From NCBI GenBank assembly GCA_014381925.1, contig JACNKR010000036.1, positions 1 to 37,590 on the forward strand: DNA of 37,590 nt, written 5' to 3'. The DNA comes from Fidelibacterota bacterium. Its GTDB lineage: Bacteria > Fidelibacterota > Marinisomatia > SCGC-AAA003-L08 > GCA-2689995. A program made the position numbers and the translations under genes. A model generated the notes under the pieces. That model did no database searches and was not told the DNA's origin. It saw nothing but the letters and a program-made list of their open reading frames with translations. Positions 8,836-18,428 of this stretch are shown one piece after another. The stretch's first letter is position 1. Each line of letters opens with the position of its first letter.

Positions 8836-10284
8836 ATGAGTAAAAAACAAAAATGGGAATATAGCCCAGCACTAGAAGGCACAGATCATATTCAATTAAA
8901 AAAACAATATGATTTATTTATAAATGGAAAATTTACACCCGGTGCTGAAGGCAAATATTTTTCAACCGTAAACCCGGCAAATGAAGAAAAAATTGCAGAA
9001 GTTGCAGAAGCGAATCAAAAAGATATTAATTTTGCAGTAGAGTCTGCACAAAAGGCCTATGATAATACTTGGTCTAAAATGCCTGGAAAAGAGAGAGGTA
9101 AATACATATTCCGTATCGCTCGGTTATTACAAGAACGGGCAAGAGAATTTTCTGTAATTGAAACGATTGATGGTGGTAAACCAATTAGAGAATCTCGAGA
9201 TGTGGATATTCCACTTGCATCCGCACACTTTTTCTATTATGCAGGATGGGCAGATAAACTTGAGTATGCTTTCCCAGGGAAACAAGCAAATTCATTAGGG
9301 GTCACAGGACAAATTATTCCGTGGAACTTTCCATTATTAATGGCTTCTTGGAAAATTGCACCTGCACTTGCAACAGGAAATACCGTTGTTTTAAAACCAG
9401 CAGAAACAACACCATTAACTGCTATGAAATTAGCCGAAATCATTCAAGAAGCAGACTTACCTCCTGGAGTTGTAAATATTGTAACAGGGGCTGGAGATAC
9501 TGGAAAAGCGATTGTAAATCATCCTGATATTAAAAAAATAGCATTTACTGGAAGTACTGAAGTCGGTAAATATATAATGAAGTCAATCGCTGGGACAGAT
9601 AAAAAATATACACTTGAATTGGGTGGAAAGGCTGCCAATATTATTTTTGAAGATGCTTCAATTGATCAAGCCGTTGAAGGAATAATTAATTCTATATTTT
9701 TTAATCAAGGCCATGTTTGCTGTGCTGGGTCTCGATTGTATGTTCAAGAAAGCGTTGCAGAAGAAGTCATTCAAAAATTACGCAATCGAATGAGTTCATT
9801 AATTGTTGGAAACCCTCTAGATAAAAATACAGATATTGGTGCGATTAATTCTAAAATGCAATTAGATAAGATTAAAATGTATGTTGATTTAGGCAAAGAA
9901 GAAGGTGGAAATATATACCAACCATCATGTTCACTTCCTAAAAAAGGATTTTGGCATGCACCTACAATTTTCACAGATGTGAGTCAGTCAAATAGAATTA
10001 TTCAAGAAGAAATATTTGGACCTGTATTAGGAATTCAGACATTCCGAACTGTTGATGAAGTAATTGCAAAAGCAAATAATACAGCTTATGGTCTTTCTGG
10101 TGGTGTATGGACAGATAAAGGATCTAAGATTTTTAAAGTAACAAAAGATATACGAGCAGGAGTTATTTGGGCAAATACATTTAATAAATTTGACCCCGCT
10201 TCACCGTTTGGTGGTTATAAAGAAAGTGGTGTTGGAAGCGAGGGCGGTATTGAAGGCCTTCGAGGATATTTGGATTTAGCTTAG
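8836..10284 (+). CDS. NAD(P)-dependent aldehyde dehydrogenase
   Basis: This is a full-length, 482-residue ALDH with every catalytic landmark: 'IPWNFPLLM' with N164, the cofactor motif 'VVLKPAETTPL', 'FTGSTEVG' at 238-245, the general base E261 in 'TLELGGK', and the nucleophile C295 in 'FFNQGHVCCAGSR'. The C-terminal 'PFGGYKESGVGSE' signature is present. It follows deoC by 11 bp, so the likely in vivo substrate is the acetaldehyde (or another small aldehyde) released by DeoC, giving acetate. The broad family does not allow a firmer substrate call. The next gene encodes a degenerate half-length paralogue, and the two may form a heteromeric enzyme. Confidence 0.92.
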   Translation: MSKKQKWEYSPALEGTDHIQLKKQYDLFINGKFTPGAEGKYFSTVNPANEEKIAEVAEANQKDINFAVESAQKAYDNTWSKMPGKERGKYIFRIARLLQERAREFSVIETIDGGKPIRESRDVDIPLASAHFFYYAGWADKLEYAFPGKQANSLGVTGQIIPWNFPLLMASWKIAPALATGNTVVLKPAETTPLTAMKLAEIIQEADLPPGVVNIVTGAGDTGKAIVNHPDIKKIAFTGSTEVGKYIMKSIAGTDKKYTLELGGKAANIIFEDASIDQAVEGIINSIFFNQGHVCCAGSRLYVQESVAEEVIQKLRNRMSSLIVGNPLDKNTDIGAINSKMQLDKIKMYVDLGKEEGGNIYQPSCSLPKKGFWHAPTIFTDVSQSNRIIQEEIFGPVLGIQTFRTVDEVIAKANNTAYGLSGGVWTDKGSKIFKVTKDIRAGVIWANTFNKFDPASPFGGYKESGVGSEGGIEGLRGYLDLA

Positions 10285-10292
10285 GGAGAATT

Positions 10293-11156
10293 ATGAGCAA
10301 TCGAATTAATATACAAAAAACATATAAACTTTATATTGATGGTAAATTCCCAAGAACAGAATCAGGTAGATATATAAAGTGGATGAATAAAGATAAATCT
10401 ACAATTATAAATATTTGTAGAGGTTCACGAAAAGATTTTAGAAATGCTATAGTTTCCGCACGAAAAGCGTTATCTGGGTGGTCAGCGCGAACAGCCTATA
10501 ATAGAGCTCAAATATTATATCGAATTGGTGAAATGTTGGAAGGCAGAAGAGAACAATTCATGGCTGAATTAATTTTACAAGGTTCCAGTAAAAAAGATGC
10601 TGAAAATGAAATTAATCAATCTATAGACTGTCTTATTTATTATGCAGGATGGGCAGATAAATATCAACAAATTTTTAGTCGTGTGAATCCTGTTTCCCAA
10701 GCCTATTTTAATTTTACAATATCAGAGCCGACTGGAGTTGTTTCAGCAATAGCTCCTAATGATTCTTCATTACTAGGGTTAGTATCAATTATTTCACCTG
10801 TTATTGCTGGTGGAAATACAATTGTAATTTTAGCTTCTGAAAAACTTCCTATTTGTTCAATTTCATTTGGTGAAGTTTTGCACACTTCAGATGTGCCAGG
10901 TGGAGTTGTTAATATTCTAACCGGGGAAAAAACAGAATTAATTGAACATTTTTCAACACACATGGATGTAAATGCAATTATTTATTGTGGTGAAAATAAA
11001 GATGAACAGAAATTAATTGAAACAAATGCTTCACTTAATTTAAAACACGTAGTTCATTATAAAAATAAAAAGTGGGCATTAGAAAATTCTCATAGTCCAT
11101 ATCATATTTTAAATACACAGGAAACAAAAACAACATGGCATCCAATTGGAATTTAA
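10293..11156 (+). CDS. Catalytically dead, half-length ALDH-like protein
   Basis: These 287 residues align with the N-terminal cofactor-binding part of the preceding ALDH: 'YKLYIDGKFPRTESGRYI', 'LIYYAGWADKYQQ', 'PTGVVSAIAPNDSSLL', 'PGGVVNILTG'. They stop where the catalytic domain should begin. The catalytic Cys region is absent, the 'LELGGK' glutamate is replaced ('LKHVVHYKNKKW'), the cofactor lysine of 'LKPAE' reads 'ILASE', and 'FTGSTEVG' has become 'IYCGENKDE'. An intact frame, 8-bp and 3-bp spacings to its neighbours, and no ALDH remnant downstream argue for a maintained protein, not a recent pseudogene. It may pair with the active ALDH as a structural subunit, as the inactive second domain does in ALDH16-type proteins. 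That role is inference. Confidence 0.8.
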   Translation: MSNRINIQKTYKLYIDGKFPRTESGRYIKWMNKDKSTIINICRGSRKDFRNAIVSARKALSGWSARTAYNRAQILYRIGEMLEGRREQFMAELILQGSSKKDAENEINQSIDCLIYYAGWADKYQQIFSRVNPVSQAYFNFTISEPTGVVSAIAPNDSSLLGLVSIISPVIAGGNTIVILASEKLPICSISFGEVLHTSDVPGGVVNILTGEKTELIEHFSTHMDVNAIIYCGENKDEQKLIETNASLNLKHVVHYKNKKWALENSHSPYHILNTQETKTTWHPIGI

Positions 11157-11159
11157 TAA

Positions 11160-11963
11160 ATGAGTAAAAATGCACTTGAAATAATCCAGTCTAAGTCAAA
11201 CGGCATAACACCAAAAGTAGGAATAATTTTAGGTTCTGGATTAGGTGATTTTGCGGATTCTATTCAAAATCAAATTAAATTTTCGTATGAAGATTTACCT
11301 GGCTTTCCAGGAGCTGGTGTAAAGGGTCATGCCGGAAAACTTGTTTTAGGCGAAATTAATGGTACTGAAGTTGCAGTTTTACAAGGGCGAGCTCATTATT
11401 ATGAACATGGTCACACAGATATTATGAGAACCCCAATCGAAACATTAAAACAATTAGGTTGTGAAACGCTTATTCTAACAAATGCAGCTGGAAGTCTTTT
11501 ACCAGAAGCAACACCCGGAAGTTTAATGATGTTAACGGATCATATAAATTTCACAGGAATATCACCTCTTTTTGGAGAAAAAGAAAATAATCGATTTGTA
11601 GATATGGTAAATGCATATAATCCCAAATTATGTAAGAAGCTTCAAGATATTGCAAAAGAAAATAATATTACTCTATTTGAAGGGGTGTATATCTGGTTTT
11701 GTGGACCTAATTTTGAAACACCTGCTGAAATAAAATCTGCTCAATTATTAGGTGCTGATGCTGTTGGTATGTCCACAGTTCCAGAAGTAATTCTTGCTCG
11801 ATTTTTTAATCTCAACGTTATTGCCATATCAATTATTACCAATATGGGCGCTGGAATGAGCAATACTATTTTAAGCCATGAACAAACAATGGACAATGCA
11901 CAGAAGGCTTCAAAAAATCTTCAGTTTTTGCTTCATAAATTTCTTAAATCTTACTCCAAATAA
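11160..11963 (+). CDS. Purine nucleoside phosphorylase, trimeric (PNP/MTAP) family
   Basis: The enzyme cleaves purine (deoxy)nucleosides with phosphate to base and (deoxy)ribose-1-phosphate. The 267 residues carry the low-molecular-mass PNP motifs: 'IILGSGLGDFAD' near residue 22, the phosphate-site 'GHAGKL' near 57, 'LQGRAHYYEHG' near 80, 'LTNAAGSL' near 116, the purine-site Glu in 'FCGPNFETPAE' near 185, and 'VGMSTVPEV' near 205. Family members prefer guanosine and inosine derivatives. It begins 3 bp after the dead ALDH gene and precedes deoA. Together they cover purine and pyrimidine deoxynucleosides upstream of DeoC. A phosphopentomutase (deoB), needed to join the two halves, is not in the window. 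Confidence 0.93.
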   Translation: MSKNALEIIQSKSNGITPKVGIILGSGLGDFADSIQNQIKFSYEDLPGFPGAGVKGHAGKLVLGEINGTEVAVLQGRAHYYEHGHTDIMRTPIETLKQLGCETLILTNAAGSLLPEATPGSLMMLTDHINFTGISPLFGEKENNRFVDMVNAYNPKLCKKLQDIAKENNITLFEGVYIWFCGPNFETPAEIKSAQLLGADAVGMSTVPEVILARFFNLNVIAISIITNMGAGMSNTILSHEQTMDNAQKASKNLQFLLHKFLKSYSK

Positions 11964-11982
11964 ATTTAAACCCTAAAAAACA

Positions 11983-13293
11983 ATGCTACCTCAAGAGATA
12001 ATTCGTAAAAAACGAGATAATGAGCAATTAAGTTTAACTGAAATTCAAGAATTTATTTCGGGAATTCTCAATGGTAAAGTTTCTGAAAGTCATATTTCCG
12101 CCTTTACAATGGCTGTGTTTTTTAATGGAATGAATACAGATGAATGTATTGCTCTTACAGAGGCAATGATGAATTCTGGCGATGTGTTAAATTGGAATGA
12201 TTTGAATGGACCTGTTATTGACAAACACTCAACAGGTGGCGTGGGTGATAAAGTAAGCATTATGCTCAGTCCAATAATTGCAAGTTGTGGAATCTATAAT
12301 CCAATGATTTCAGGAAGAGGACTAGGGCATACTGGTGGAACGCTTGATAAATTAGAATCAATTCCTGGATATAACACCACTCCTAATAATTTAATATTTC
12401 GTGAAATTGTAAAAAATGTAGGATGTGCTATTATAGGACAAACTGCAAATTTAGCGCCTGTCGACAAAGTAATTTACGGAGTTAGAGATGTTACTGCTAC
12501 AGTGGAATCAATTCCATTAATCACTGCATCCATATTGTCAAAAAAATTATCCGCAGGACTAAATGGTCTTGTAATGGATATAAAATTAGGAAATGGTGCA
12601 TTTGCAACAGATATTACATTTGCAAACGGAGTTGGTAAAAATATAATACAAGTTGCAAATCATTTTGCTATGAAAACAACGGCTTTAATTACAGATATGA
12701 ATCAACCATTAGGACATTCAATTGGTAATGCTTTAGAAATTATTGAAGTAATTGAATATTTAAATTGTACTAAAATTAACCCTCGACTTCATGAAGTTGT
12801 AATGGCATTATCAGCTGAAATATTATTAAACTCAAAAATCGTAAATGATAAAGAATCTGGAATACAAATGGCAAATGAAGCCCTGCAAAATGGGAAAGCA
12901 GGTGAAACATTTGAAAAAATGGTGTCTGAATTAGGTGGACCAAATAATATTTTACAAAATAAAATTTCTACATTTACCAATTCTCCAATTATTAAACCTG
13001 TAAAATCAGATAAAACAGGAGTAATTACTAAAATTGACACGAGAGCTTTAGGATTAGCAGTTGTAGAATTAGGTGGTGGGCGAAAAAAGACAGATGACAT
13101 TATTAATCATTCAGTTGGCCTAACCAATGTTTTAGGACTCGGTGAAAAAATAATTAATGACCAAGATCTTGCAATTATTCATGCACAAACTGAAGATCAA
13201 TTCAAGCAAGCTGAAAAAATAATTCAAAATGCATATAATATTTCAGATGTAGATATTGTTTCTACACCCACAATAATAGAATATTTAGACTAA
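11983..13293 (+). CDS. deoA: Thymidine phosphorylase (pyrimidine-nucleoside phosphorylase)
   Basis: DeoA cleaves thymidine and deoxyuridine with phosphate to the base and deoxyribose-1-phosphate. The 436-residue protein has the family signature 'SGRGLGHTGGTLDKLESIPG' near residue 107 and the phosphate-binding 'DKHSTGGVGDKVS' near 81. It also has a normal three-part architecture: a helical N-terminal domain, the phosphate-binding alpha/beta domain, and a C-terminal domain around 'VVELGGGRKK'. It is the last deo gene, 19 bp after PNP. A weak short hairpin and 78 bp of AT-rich sequence separate it from the aminopeptidase gene. Substrate specificity between thymidine-only and general pyrimidine phosphorylase cannot be settled by eye. 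Confidence 0.94.
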   Translation: MLPQEIIRKKRDNEQLSLTEIQEFISGILNGKVSESHISAFTMAVFFNGMNTDECIALTEAMMNSGDVLNWNDLNGPVIDKHSTGGVGDKVSIMLSPIIASCGIYNPMISGRGLGHTGGTLDKLESIPGYNTTPNNLIFREIVKNVGCAIIGQTANLAPVDKVIYGVRDVTATVESIPLITASILSKKLSAGLNGLVMDIKLGNGAFATDITFANGVGKNIIQVANHFAMKTTALITDMNQPLGHSIGNALEIIEVIEYLNCTKINPRLHEVVMALSAEILLNSKIVNDKESGIQMANEALQNGKAGETFEKMVSELGGPNNILQNKISTFTNSPIIKPVKSDKTGVITKIDTRALGLAVVELGGGRKKTDDIINHSVGLTNVLGLGEKIINDQDLAIIHAQTEDQFKQAEKIIQNAYNISDVDIVSTPTIIEYLD

Positions 13294-13371
13294 TTGAAAT
13301 TTTTATATTTCATCTATAAAAAAACCCCTAATTTTTCTCATCAATTTTAACTAAAAAAAAGAATAACAATA

Positions 13372-15153
13372 ATGGATATTATTTCAAATCGATTAAATCA
13401 AATCCGTAACTGGATGAAATCAAACAAGTATGATGCATTTATAATTCCACATGCTGATGAATATATGTCTGAATATTTACCTCCACAAAATGAACGCTTA
13501 GAATGGGCAACCGGATTTAATGGATCCGCTGGCGTAGCAGTAATTACTCAAAATAATGCAAGTATTTTTGTTGATGGTCGATATACCGTTCAAGTTAGAG
13601 AACAGGTCTCAGATAAACTTTTTGAGATTAACCACTTAATCGAAAACCCTTATTTAAAGTGGATTGAATCAAATATAAAACTAAATTCAAAAATTGGCTA
13701 TGATTCTAGATTAGTTACTCGAAACTGGTTAAAAAATGCCAATAAAACATTAAATAACCAATTTGAATTTGAAGCTATAAAAGAAAATCCAATTGATATA
13801 AATTGGAAAGATAGACCCTTCCTAGAAACTCCTCAGGCATTATTATTGAAAGAAAAATTGACAGGGCAATCTAGTTTTGATAAACGAATAGAAATCGGAA
13901 AAATCTTAAAAGAGCAAAAATTTGATGGAGCTTTAATTACCGCATTAGATTCTATCTGTTGGTTACTTAATATTAGAGGACAAGATATACCCTGTAACCC
14001 GGTACTTTTATCACATGCTTTAATATATGCTAATGGTAATGTGGATTTATTTATTGATAAAAATAAAATACCAAATGGATTTAATGACCATGTTGGATCT
14101 GGTGTAAACGTTTTTCAAAAAAATGATTTAAAATCAAATCTATCAAACCTAAAAGGAATAAAAATTGGATATGATATGAATTTGGGTAATGCATGGTCTG
14201 TTGATATAATGGAAAATGGTAGTGCTAAAGTAATTAATTTCAAAGATCCATGTACTTTACCAAAAGCATGTAAAAATAAAATTGAATTACAAGGAATGAA
14301 AGATTGCCATATACAAGATGGGGTTGCCGTTTCTAAATTTTTAGCTTGGGTTGATAAACAAGTTTTAAGTGGTAATTTATTAAATGAGGGGGAGCTTTCT
14401 GATAAATTAGAATTATTTAGAACAGAAGGTGAAATGTTTATGGGGATAAGTTTCGATACAATTTCTGGTGCTGGAGGGAATGCTGCAATTGTACATTATA
14501 ATCATACGAATAATAAATCCCCTAAAAAATTAGAAATAAATTCAATTTATTTAGTTGATAGTGGGGGCCAATATTTAAATGGAACGACGGATGTTACGAG
14601 AACAATTTCAATTGGGAATTTAGATGAAGTTACAAAAAAAGCTTTTACACTTGTCTTGAAAGGCCATATTGCATTAGGACGAGCTACTTTCCCAAAAGGT
14701 ACTTCTGGCATGCAATTAGACCCATTAGCACGGCAATTTTTATGGGAACACGGCATGGATTATGACCACGGAACAGGACATGGTGTTGGTCATTATTTAA
14801 ATGTTCATGAAGGTCCACATGGAATTGCAAAAAAAGGTAGCCCAGTGCCATTAGAAGAAGGAATGGTCGTTTCAAACGAACCTGGATATTATGAAACTGG
14901 TAAATTTGGAATTAGATGCGAAAATTTAGTTTTTGTTAAATCTGTGAAAACAGATGGAAATCTTGAGACATTAGGGTTTGAAAATTTGACATTGGTACCT
15001 TTTGATAAAAACCTTTTAAATTTAAAATTAATGTCTAATACTGAAATACAATGGCTCAATGATTATCATCAAACTATTTGGGATAATATTTCACCATTTT
15101 TATCTGGAGATGATTTAGTTTGGTTAAAAAATCAAACTAGTCCAATCCAGTAA
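13372..15153 (+). CDS. Xaa-Pro aminopeptidase (M24B, long form)
   Basis: This metallopeptidase removes N-terminal residues that precede proline. At 593 residues it has the three-domain long form, like human XPNPEP1 and unlike the roughly 440-residue bacterial PepP: two creatinase-like N-terminal domains (about 1-150 and 160-300) and a C-terminal pita-bread domain. The dinuclear metal ligands are visible as D396 ('YLVDSGGQY'), D407 ('GTTDVTRT'), H470 ('HGTGHGVGH'), E503 ('SNEPGYY') and E517 ('RCENLVF'). No signal peptide was found, so it is cytoplasmic. Its role is probably dipeptide and peptide turnover. Its 3' end overlaps the convergent N-hydrolase gene by 17 bp. Confidence 0.93.
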   Translation: MDIISNRLNQIRNWMKSNKYDAFIIPHADEYMSEYLPPQNERLEWATGFNGSAGVAVITQNNASIFVDGRYTVQVREQVSDKLFEINHLIENPYLKWIESNIKLNSKIGYDSRLVTRNWLKNANKTLNNQFEFEAIKENPIDINWKDRPFLETPQALLLKEKLTGQSSFDKRIEIGKILKEQKFDGALITALDSICWLLNIRGQDIPCNPVLLSHALIYANGNVDLFIDKNKIPNGFNDHVGSGVNVFQKNDLKSNLSNLKGIKIGYDMNLGNAWSVDIMENGSAKVINFKDPCTLPKACKNKIELQGMKDCHIQDGVAVSKFLAWVDKQVLSGNLLNEGELSDKLELFRTEGEMFMGISFDTISGAGGNAAIVHYNHTNNKSPKKLEINSIYLVDSGGQYLNGTTDVTRTISIGNLDEVTKKAFTLVLKGHIALGRATFPKGTSGMQLDPLARQFLWEHGMDYDHGTGHGVGHYLNVHEGPHGIAKKGSPVPLEEGMVVSNEPGYYETGKFGIRCENLVFVKSVKTDGNLETLGFENLTLVPFDKNLLNLKLMSNTEIQWLNDYHQTIWDNISPFLSGDDLVWLKNQTSPIQ

Positions 15154-15556
15154 AAAATTCATCAATTTGTTTTTTGGCTTCTATTATAGAAAAATAATTT
15201 TTAACTATCATATATTGATTTCCATTTATCATAGCTGATAATCTTTTATTTTTTTGGTTTCTATATAAGCATAGTATTTTTTTACCCAATAACTCAGCCT
15301 TCGCTAATTCATAACCAACACCTAATGATGGAGTAGAAACTTCCGCAATTAAAATATCTGCTTCTTCAATCCACGAAATATCTCTATCAAAAATCCATTT
15401 ATCTGAGGGACCATCTTCACCAAATTCTGTTAAATTTATATCGCCGACATGTTCTGTTAATACTTGGCCATATGTAGATAGATGTTGAATAAGTTTTAGA
15501 TATAATTCTTTATCATTTCGGCCACCTCTTATAGAGCCTGCAAAATATATTTTCAT
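15137..15556 (-). CDS. 2'-deoxynucleoside 5'-phosphate N-hydrolase (DNPH1/Rcl-like)
   Basis: The 139-residue protein closely follows mammalian DNPH1/Rcl: 'IYFAGSIRGGRND' at 3-15, 'YGQVLTEHV' at 29-37, D59 in 'FDRDISW' (equivalent to rat D69), and 'AEVSTPSLGVGYELAKA' with E83 equivalent to the catalytic E93 of rat Rcl. It ends with 'ILCLYRN...LSAMING'. DNPH1 hydrolyses dNMPs to base and deoxyribose-5-phosphate. The gene overlaps cysNC by 4 bp on the same strand, so it is cotranscribed with sulfate activation, yet its product is exactly the DeoC substrate. The wider family includes nucleoside deoxyribosyltransferases, but the 'SIRGG' and 'TEHV' motifs favour the hydrolase. Confidence 0.85.
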   Translation of the reverse strand: MKIYFAGSIRGGRNDKELYLKLIQHLSTYGQVLTEHVGDINLTEFGEDGPSDKWIFDRDISWIEEADILIAEVSTPSLGVGYELAKAELLGKKILCLYRNQKNKRLSAMINGNQYMIVKNYFSIIEAKKQIDEFFTGLD

Positions 15557-17427
15557 ATTATATTTTTATTTTTTAAGAATTCTATTATTTTTTCTGCAGC
15601 AGCCTCAGGATTCATTTCATCCGATTTAATATGTATATCAGGATTTTCTGGAGACTCATAAGGCGAATCAATGCCTGTAAAATTTTTAATATTTCCACTT
15701 CTCGCTTTTTTATATAACCCTTTTGGATCTCTATATTCTGCAACTTTAAGTGGAACATCAATAAAAATTTCCAAAAAATCATTGGGCATTAAATCCCTTG
15801 CAAGCCGTCTTTCGGCTTTAAAAGGAGCAATAAAACTCACAATAGTAATTAATCCAGCATCAATCATTAATTTTGATACATTTGCAATTCTTCTAATATT
15901 TTCAACTCTATCTGCATTGGTAAAACCTAAATCTTTATTTAATCCATGGCGTACATTATCTCCATCTAAAAGCATGGTATGTTTACCTAAATTAAATAAT
16001 TTTTTCTCTAAAATATTAGCAATTGTTGATTTTCCCGAACCAGACAATCCTGTAAACCATAATACAGTTGGTTTTTGATGTTTGGATTTTGACCTTAATT
16101 CTTTATTAATATCCATTTCATGCCATTGAATATTTTCACTTCTAAATAAAGCAAAATTAACTAAACCCATTCCAACAGTATTATTTGTCATTTTATCAAT
16201 TATAATAAAAGAACCTAAGGAATTAGACTCAATATATGGCTTCATTGATAATTTTCGATCTAATGCAATATTAACTAAACCAATCTCATTTAATTCAAGA
16301 GTTGTTGAATTTTCTTCTGCAAAAGTATTGATATTAATTCTATTTCTTAATTTGCTTATCGATCCATTTGACTCTGCCACGCCGAATTTAAAAATATATG
16401 GCCGACCTGGAACCATTTTTTCTTCATCCATCCAAAGTATTTTGCCTTGAAATTGGTCTGCAATATCACACGAAAATTCTTTTTGGCAAATAATATCACC
16501 TCGAGAAATATCAATTTCATCATTTAATTCTAAAGTAACCGAATGCCCAACATTACATGAATTTTGTTCATTATCAGAAACTAAAATATTTTTTATAGTA
16601 CTTTTTTTATTAGATGGTTTTACTATTATTTCATCACCAATTGATATATTACCTTCTGCAACTTGCCCACAAAAACCCCGAAAATTATGACTCAATCGAT
16701 TTACCCATTGAATAGGGAGTATAAATTGTTGGTTTTTCTTTTCAAGGTTATATTTAACATTTTCTAAATACTGGACTAAGCTTTCATCTTTATACCAATT
16801 CATATTTTTGCTTAATTCAATAATATTATCACCTTTAAGAGCAGAAATTGGAATTGAATTAATATTATCAAAATTTAATCCATTTGAAAATTCGATATAA
16901 TCATTTTTTATTTTATCATACACATCTTGAGAATAATCAACTAAATCCATTTTATTAATTGCAAGGCATATATTTTTCACACCCAACATATCTACAATAT
17001 GGGAATGCCTACAAGTCTGTGGTAAAAGACCTGCTCTCGCATCAATTAAAAGTATAGCCACATCTGCAGTTGATGCTCCAGTTGCCATATTTCGAGTATA
17101 TTGTTCATGTCCGGGTGTATCTGCTACAATAAACTTTCGTTTATCTGTAGAAAAAAACCGATAGGCAACATCTATGGTAATCCCCTGTTCCATTTCTGCT
17201 GAAAGACCATCAACAAGTAATGCAAAATCAATATCGTCACCTTGTGTACCTATTTTTTTTGAAGTGGATTGTAACTCAGAAAGTTGATCTTCAAAAATTA
17301 AATGGCTTTCAAAAAGTAATCGTCCAATTAATGTCGATTTTCCATCATCTACAGAACCGCAAGTAATAAATCTTAATAGCTGTTTATTTTCTTGATCTGT
17401 TAAATATTTTTCTACTTCAGTCACCAT
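15553..17427 (-). CDS. cysNC: Bifunctional sulfate adenylyltransferase GTPase subunit / APS kinase
   Basis: The 624-residue protein is a CysN-CysC fusion. CysN occupies about residues 1-435, with GTPase motifs 'GSVDDGKST' (24-32), 'DTPGHEQY' (103-110) and 'NKMD' (158-161) and two beta-barrel domains. APS kinase occupies about 450-624, with P-loop 'GLSGSGKST' (460-468), 'LLDGDNVRHGLNKDLGF' and 'ADRVENIRR'. Together with CysD it drives ATP sulfurylation with GTP hydrolysis, then phosphorylates APS to PAPS. It overlaps cysD by 1 bp and the N-hydrolase gene by 4 bp. No PAPS reductase or sulfite reductase is in the window, so PAPS could serve either assimilation or sulfation of surface polymers. 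Confidence 0.95.
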   Translation of the reverse strand: MVTEVEKYLTDQENKQLLRFITCGSVDDGKSTLIGRLLFESHLIFEDQLSELQSTSKKIGTQGDDIDFALLVDGLSAEMEQGITIDVAYRFFSTDKRKFIVADTPGHEQYTRNMATGASTADVAILLIDARAGLLPQTCRHSHIVDMLGVKNICLAINKMDLVDYSQDVYDKIKNDYIEFSNGLNFDNINSIPISALKGDNIIELSKNMNWYKDESLVQYLENVKYNLEKKNQQFILPIQWVNRLSHNFRGFCGQVAEGNISIGDEIIVKPSNKKSTIKNILVSDNEQNSCNVGHSVTLELNDEIDISRGDIICQKEFSCDIADQFQGKILWMDEEKMVPGRPYIFKFGVAESNGSISKLRNRININTFAEENSTTLELNEIGLVNIALDRKLSMKPYIESNSLGSFIIIDKMTNNTVGMGLVNFALFRSENIQWHEMDINKELRSKSKHQKPTVLWFTGLSGSGKSTIANILEKKLFNLGKHTMLLDGDNVRHGLNKDLGFTNADRVENIRRIANVSKLMIDAGLITIVSFIAPFKAERRLARDLMPNDFLEIFIDVPLKVAEYRDPKGLYKKARSGNIKNFTGIDSPYESPENPDIHIKSDEMNPEAAAEKIIEFLKNKNII

Positions 17428-18326
17428 TAAAAATATCCCCCCTGTTTTTTCTGCTCCATTGAGGCAATATTATCAAAATCAATTAATCGTCCATCTCTTT
17501 CTGAAGTTTTTGCAACTAACATCTCTTGAATAATCTCAGGGAGCGTTTTTGCATTTGACTCAACAGCTCCTGTAAGTGGGTAACATCCTAATGTTCTAAA
17601 ACGAACATTTTTTAATATTGGTTTTTCATCTTTTTTAAGTGGAAGTCGTTCATCATCTACTAATATCAACACACCATCTCGCTCAACCACTGGTCTTTTA
17701 TCAGAGAAATATAATGGTACTATTGGAATATTTTCTTTATAAATATATTGCCAAACATCAAGTTCAGTCCAATTAGATAATGGAAATACACGAATACTTT
17801 CACCTTTTTTCTTTTTGGTATTAAAAATATTCCATAATTCTGGTCTTTGGTTTTTAGGGTCCCATTGATGTTTTTCAGTTCTAAATGAAAATATTCGTTC
17901 CTTTGCTCTGGATTTTTCCTCATCTCTTCTTGCTCCTCCAAATGCTACATCAAACTGATATTTATCCAACGCCTGTTTAAGCCCTTGAGTTTTCATTTTA
18001 TCAGTATGTACAGAGGAACCGTGTGTAATGGGTCCTACACCCATTTTAACACCTTCTTTATTGATATGAACAATTAACTTCAGTCCATATTTTGAAATAA
18101 TTTCATCACGGAAAGATATCATTTCTTTAAATTTCCATGTTGTATCTACATGCATTAATGGAAATGGAATTTTATTGGGATAAAATGCTTTTCGTGCTAT
18201 ATGGAGCATTACAGCAGAATCTTTACCAACTGAATATAACATTACGGGATTGTCTGCAGTTGCAACAACCTCTCGCATAATATGAATACTTTCTGCTTCT
18301 AATGTTTCTAAATGAGTAAGGCTCAA
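17427..18326 (-). CDS. cysD: Sulfate adenylyltransferase subunit 2
   Basis: CysD is the ATP-pyrophosphatase-type catalytic subunit that makes APS from ATP and sulfate. The 299 residues include the PP-loop '[14 protein letters not shown]' near 32-45, 'MHVDTTWKF' near 78, '[20 protein letters not shown]' near 130-149, and '[12 protein letters not shown]'. Length matches E. coli CysD (302). The chosen start is TTG at 18326, supported by AAGGA seven bases upstream and by family-conserved residues starting right after it. The next in-frame Met (M17) would cut into the domain. It heads the cysD-cysNC-DNPH1 operon. The 102 bp upstream hold a possible promoter (TTGATT, 17 bp, TAAATA) of only moderate quality. 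Confidence 0.95.
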   Translation of the reverse strand: MSLTHLETLEAESIHIMREVVATADNPVMLYSVGKDSAVMLHIARKAFYPNKIPFPLMHVDTTWKFKEMISFRDEIISKYGLKLIVHINKEGVKMGVGPITHGSSVHTDKMKTQGLKQALDKYQFDVAFGGARRDEEKSRAKERIFSFRTEKHQWDPKNQRPELWNIFNTKKKKGESIRVFPLSNWTELDVWQYIYKENIPIVPLYFSDKRPVVERDGVLILVDDERLPLKKDEKPILKNVRFRTLGCYPLTGAVESNAKTLPEIIQEMLVAKTSERDGRLIDFDNIASMEQKKQGGYF

Positions 18327-18428
18327 AGGAATTCCTTATTTATGTACTTCTAAAATTTAAATCAAACTAAGCGGGTAAAATTAAAAAAAGAATTGAGAAT
18401 GAACCGAAGGTAATTTCTGTTTAAATCA

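Noticed and set aside
11100..11160. The short ALDH-like gene as the product of a frameshift in a full-length gene
   Set aside because: No catalytic-domain remnant exists in any frame after 11156; the PNP gene begins 3 bp later, and the catalytic motifs are replaced, not displaced.
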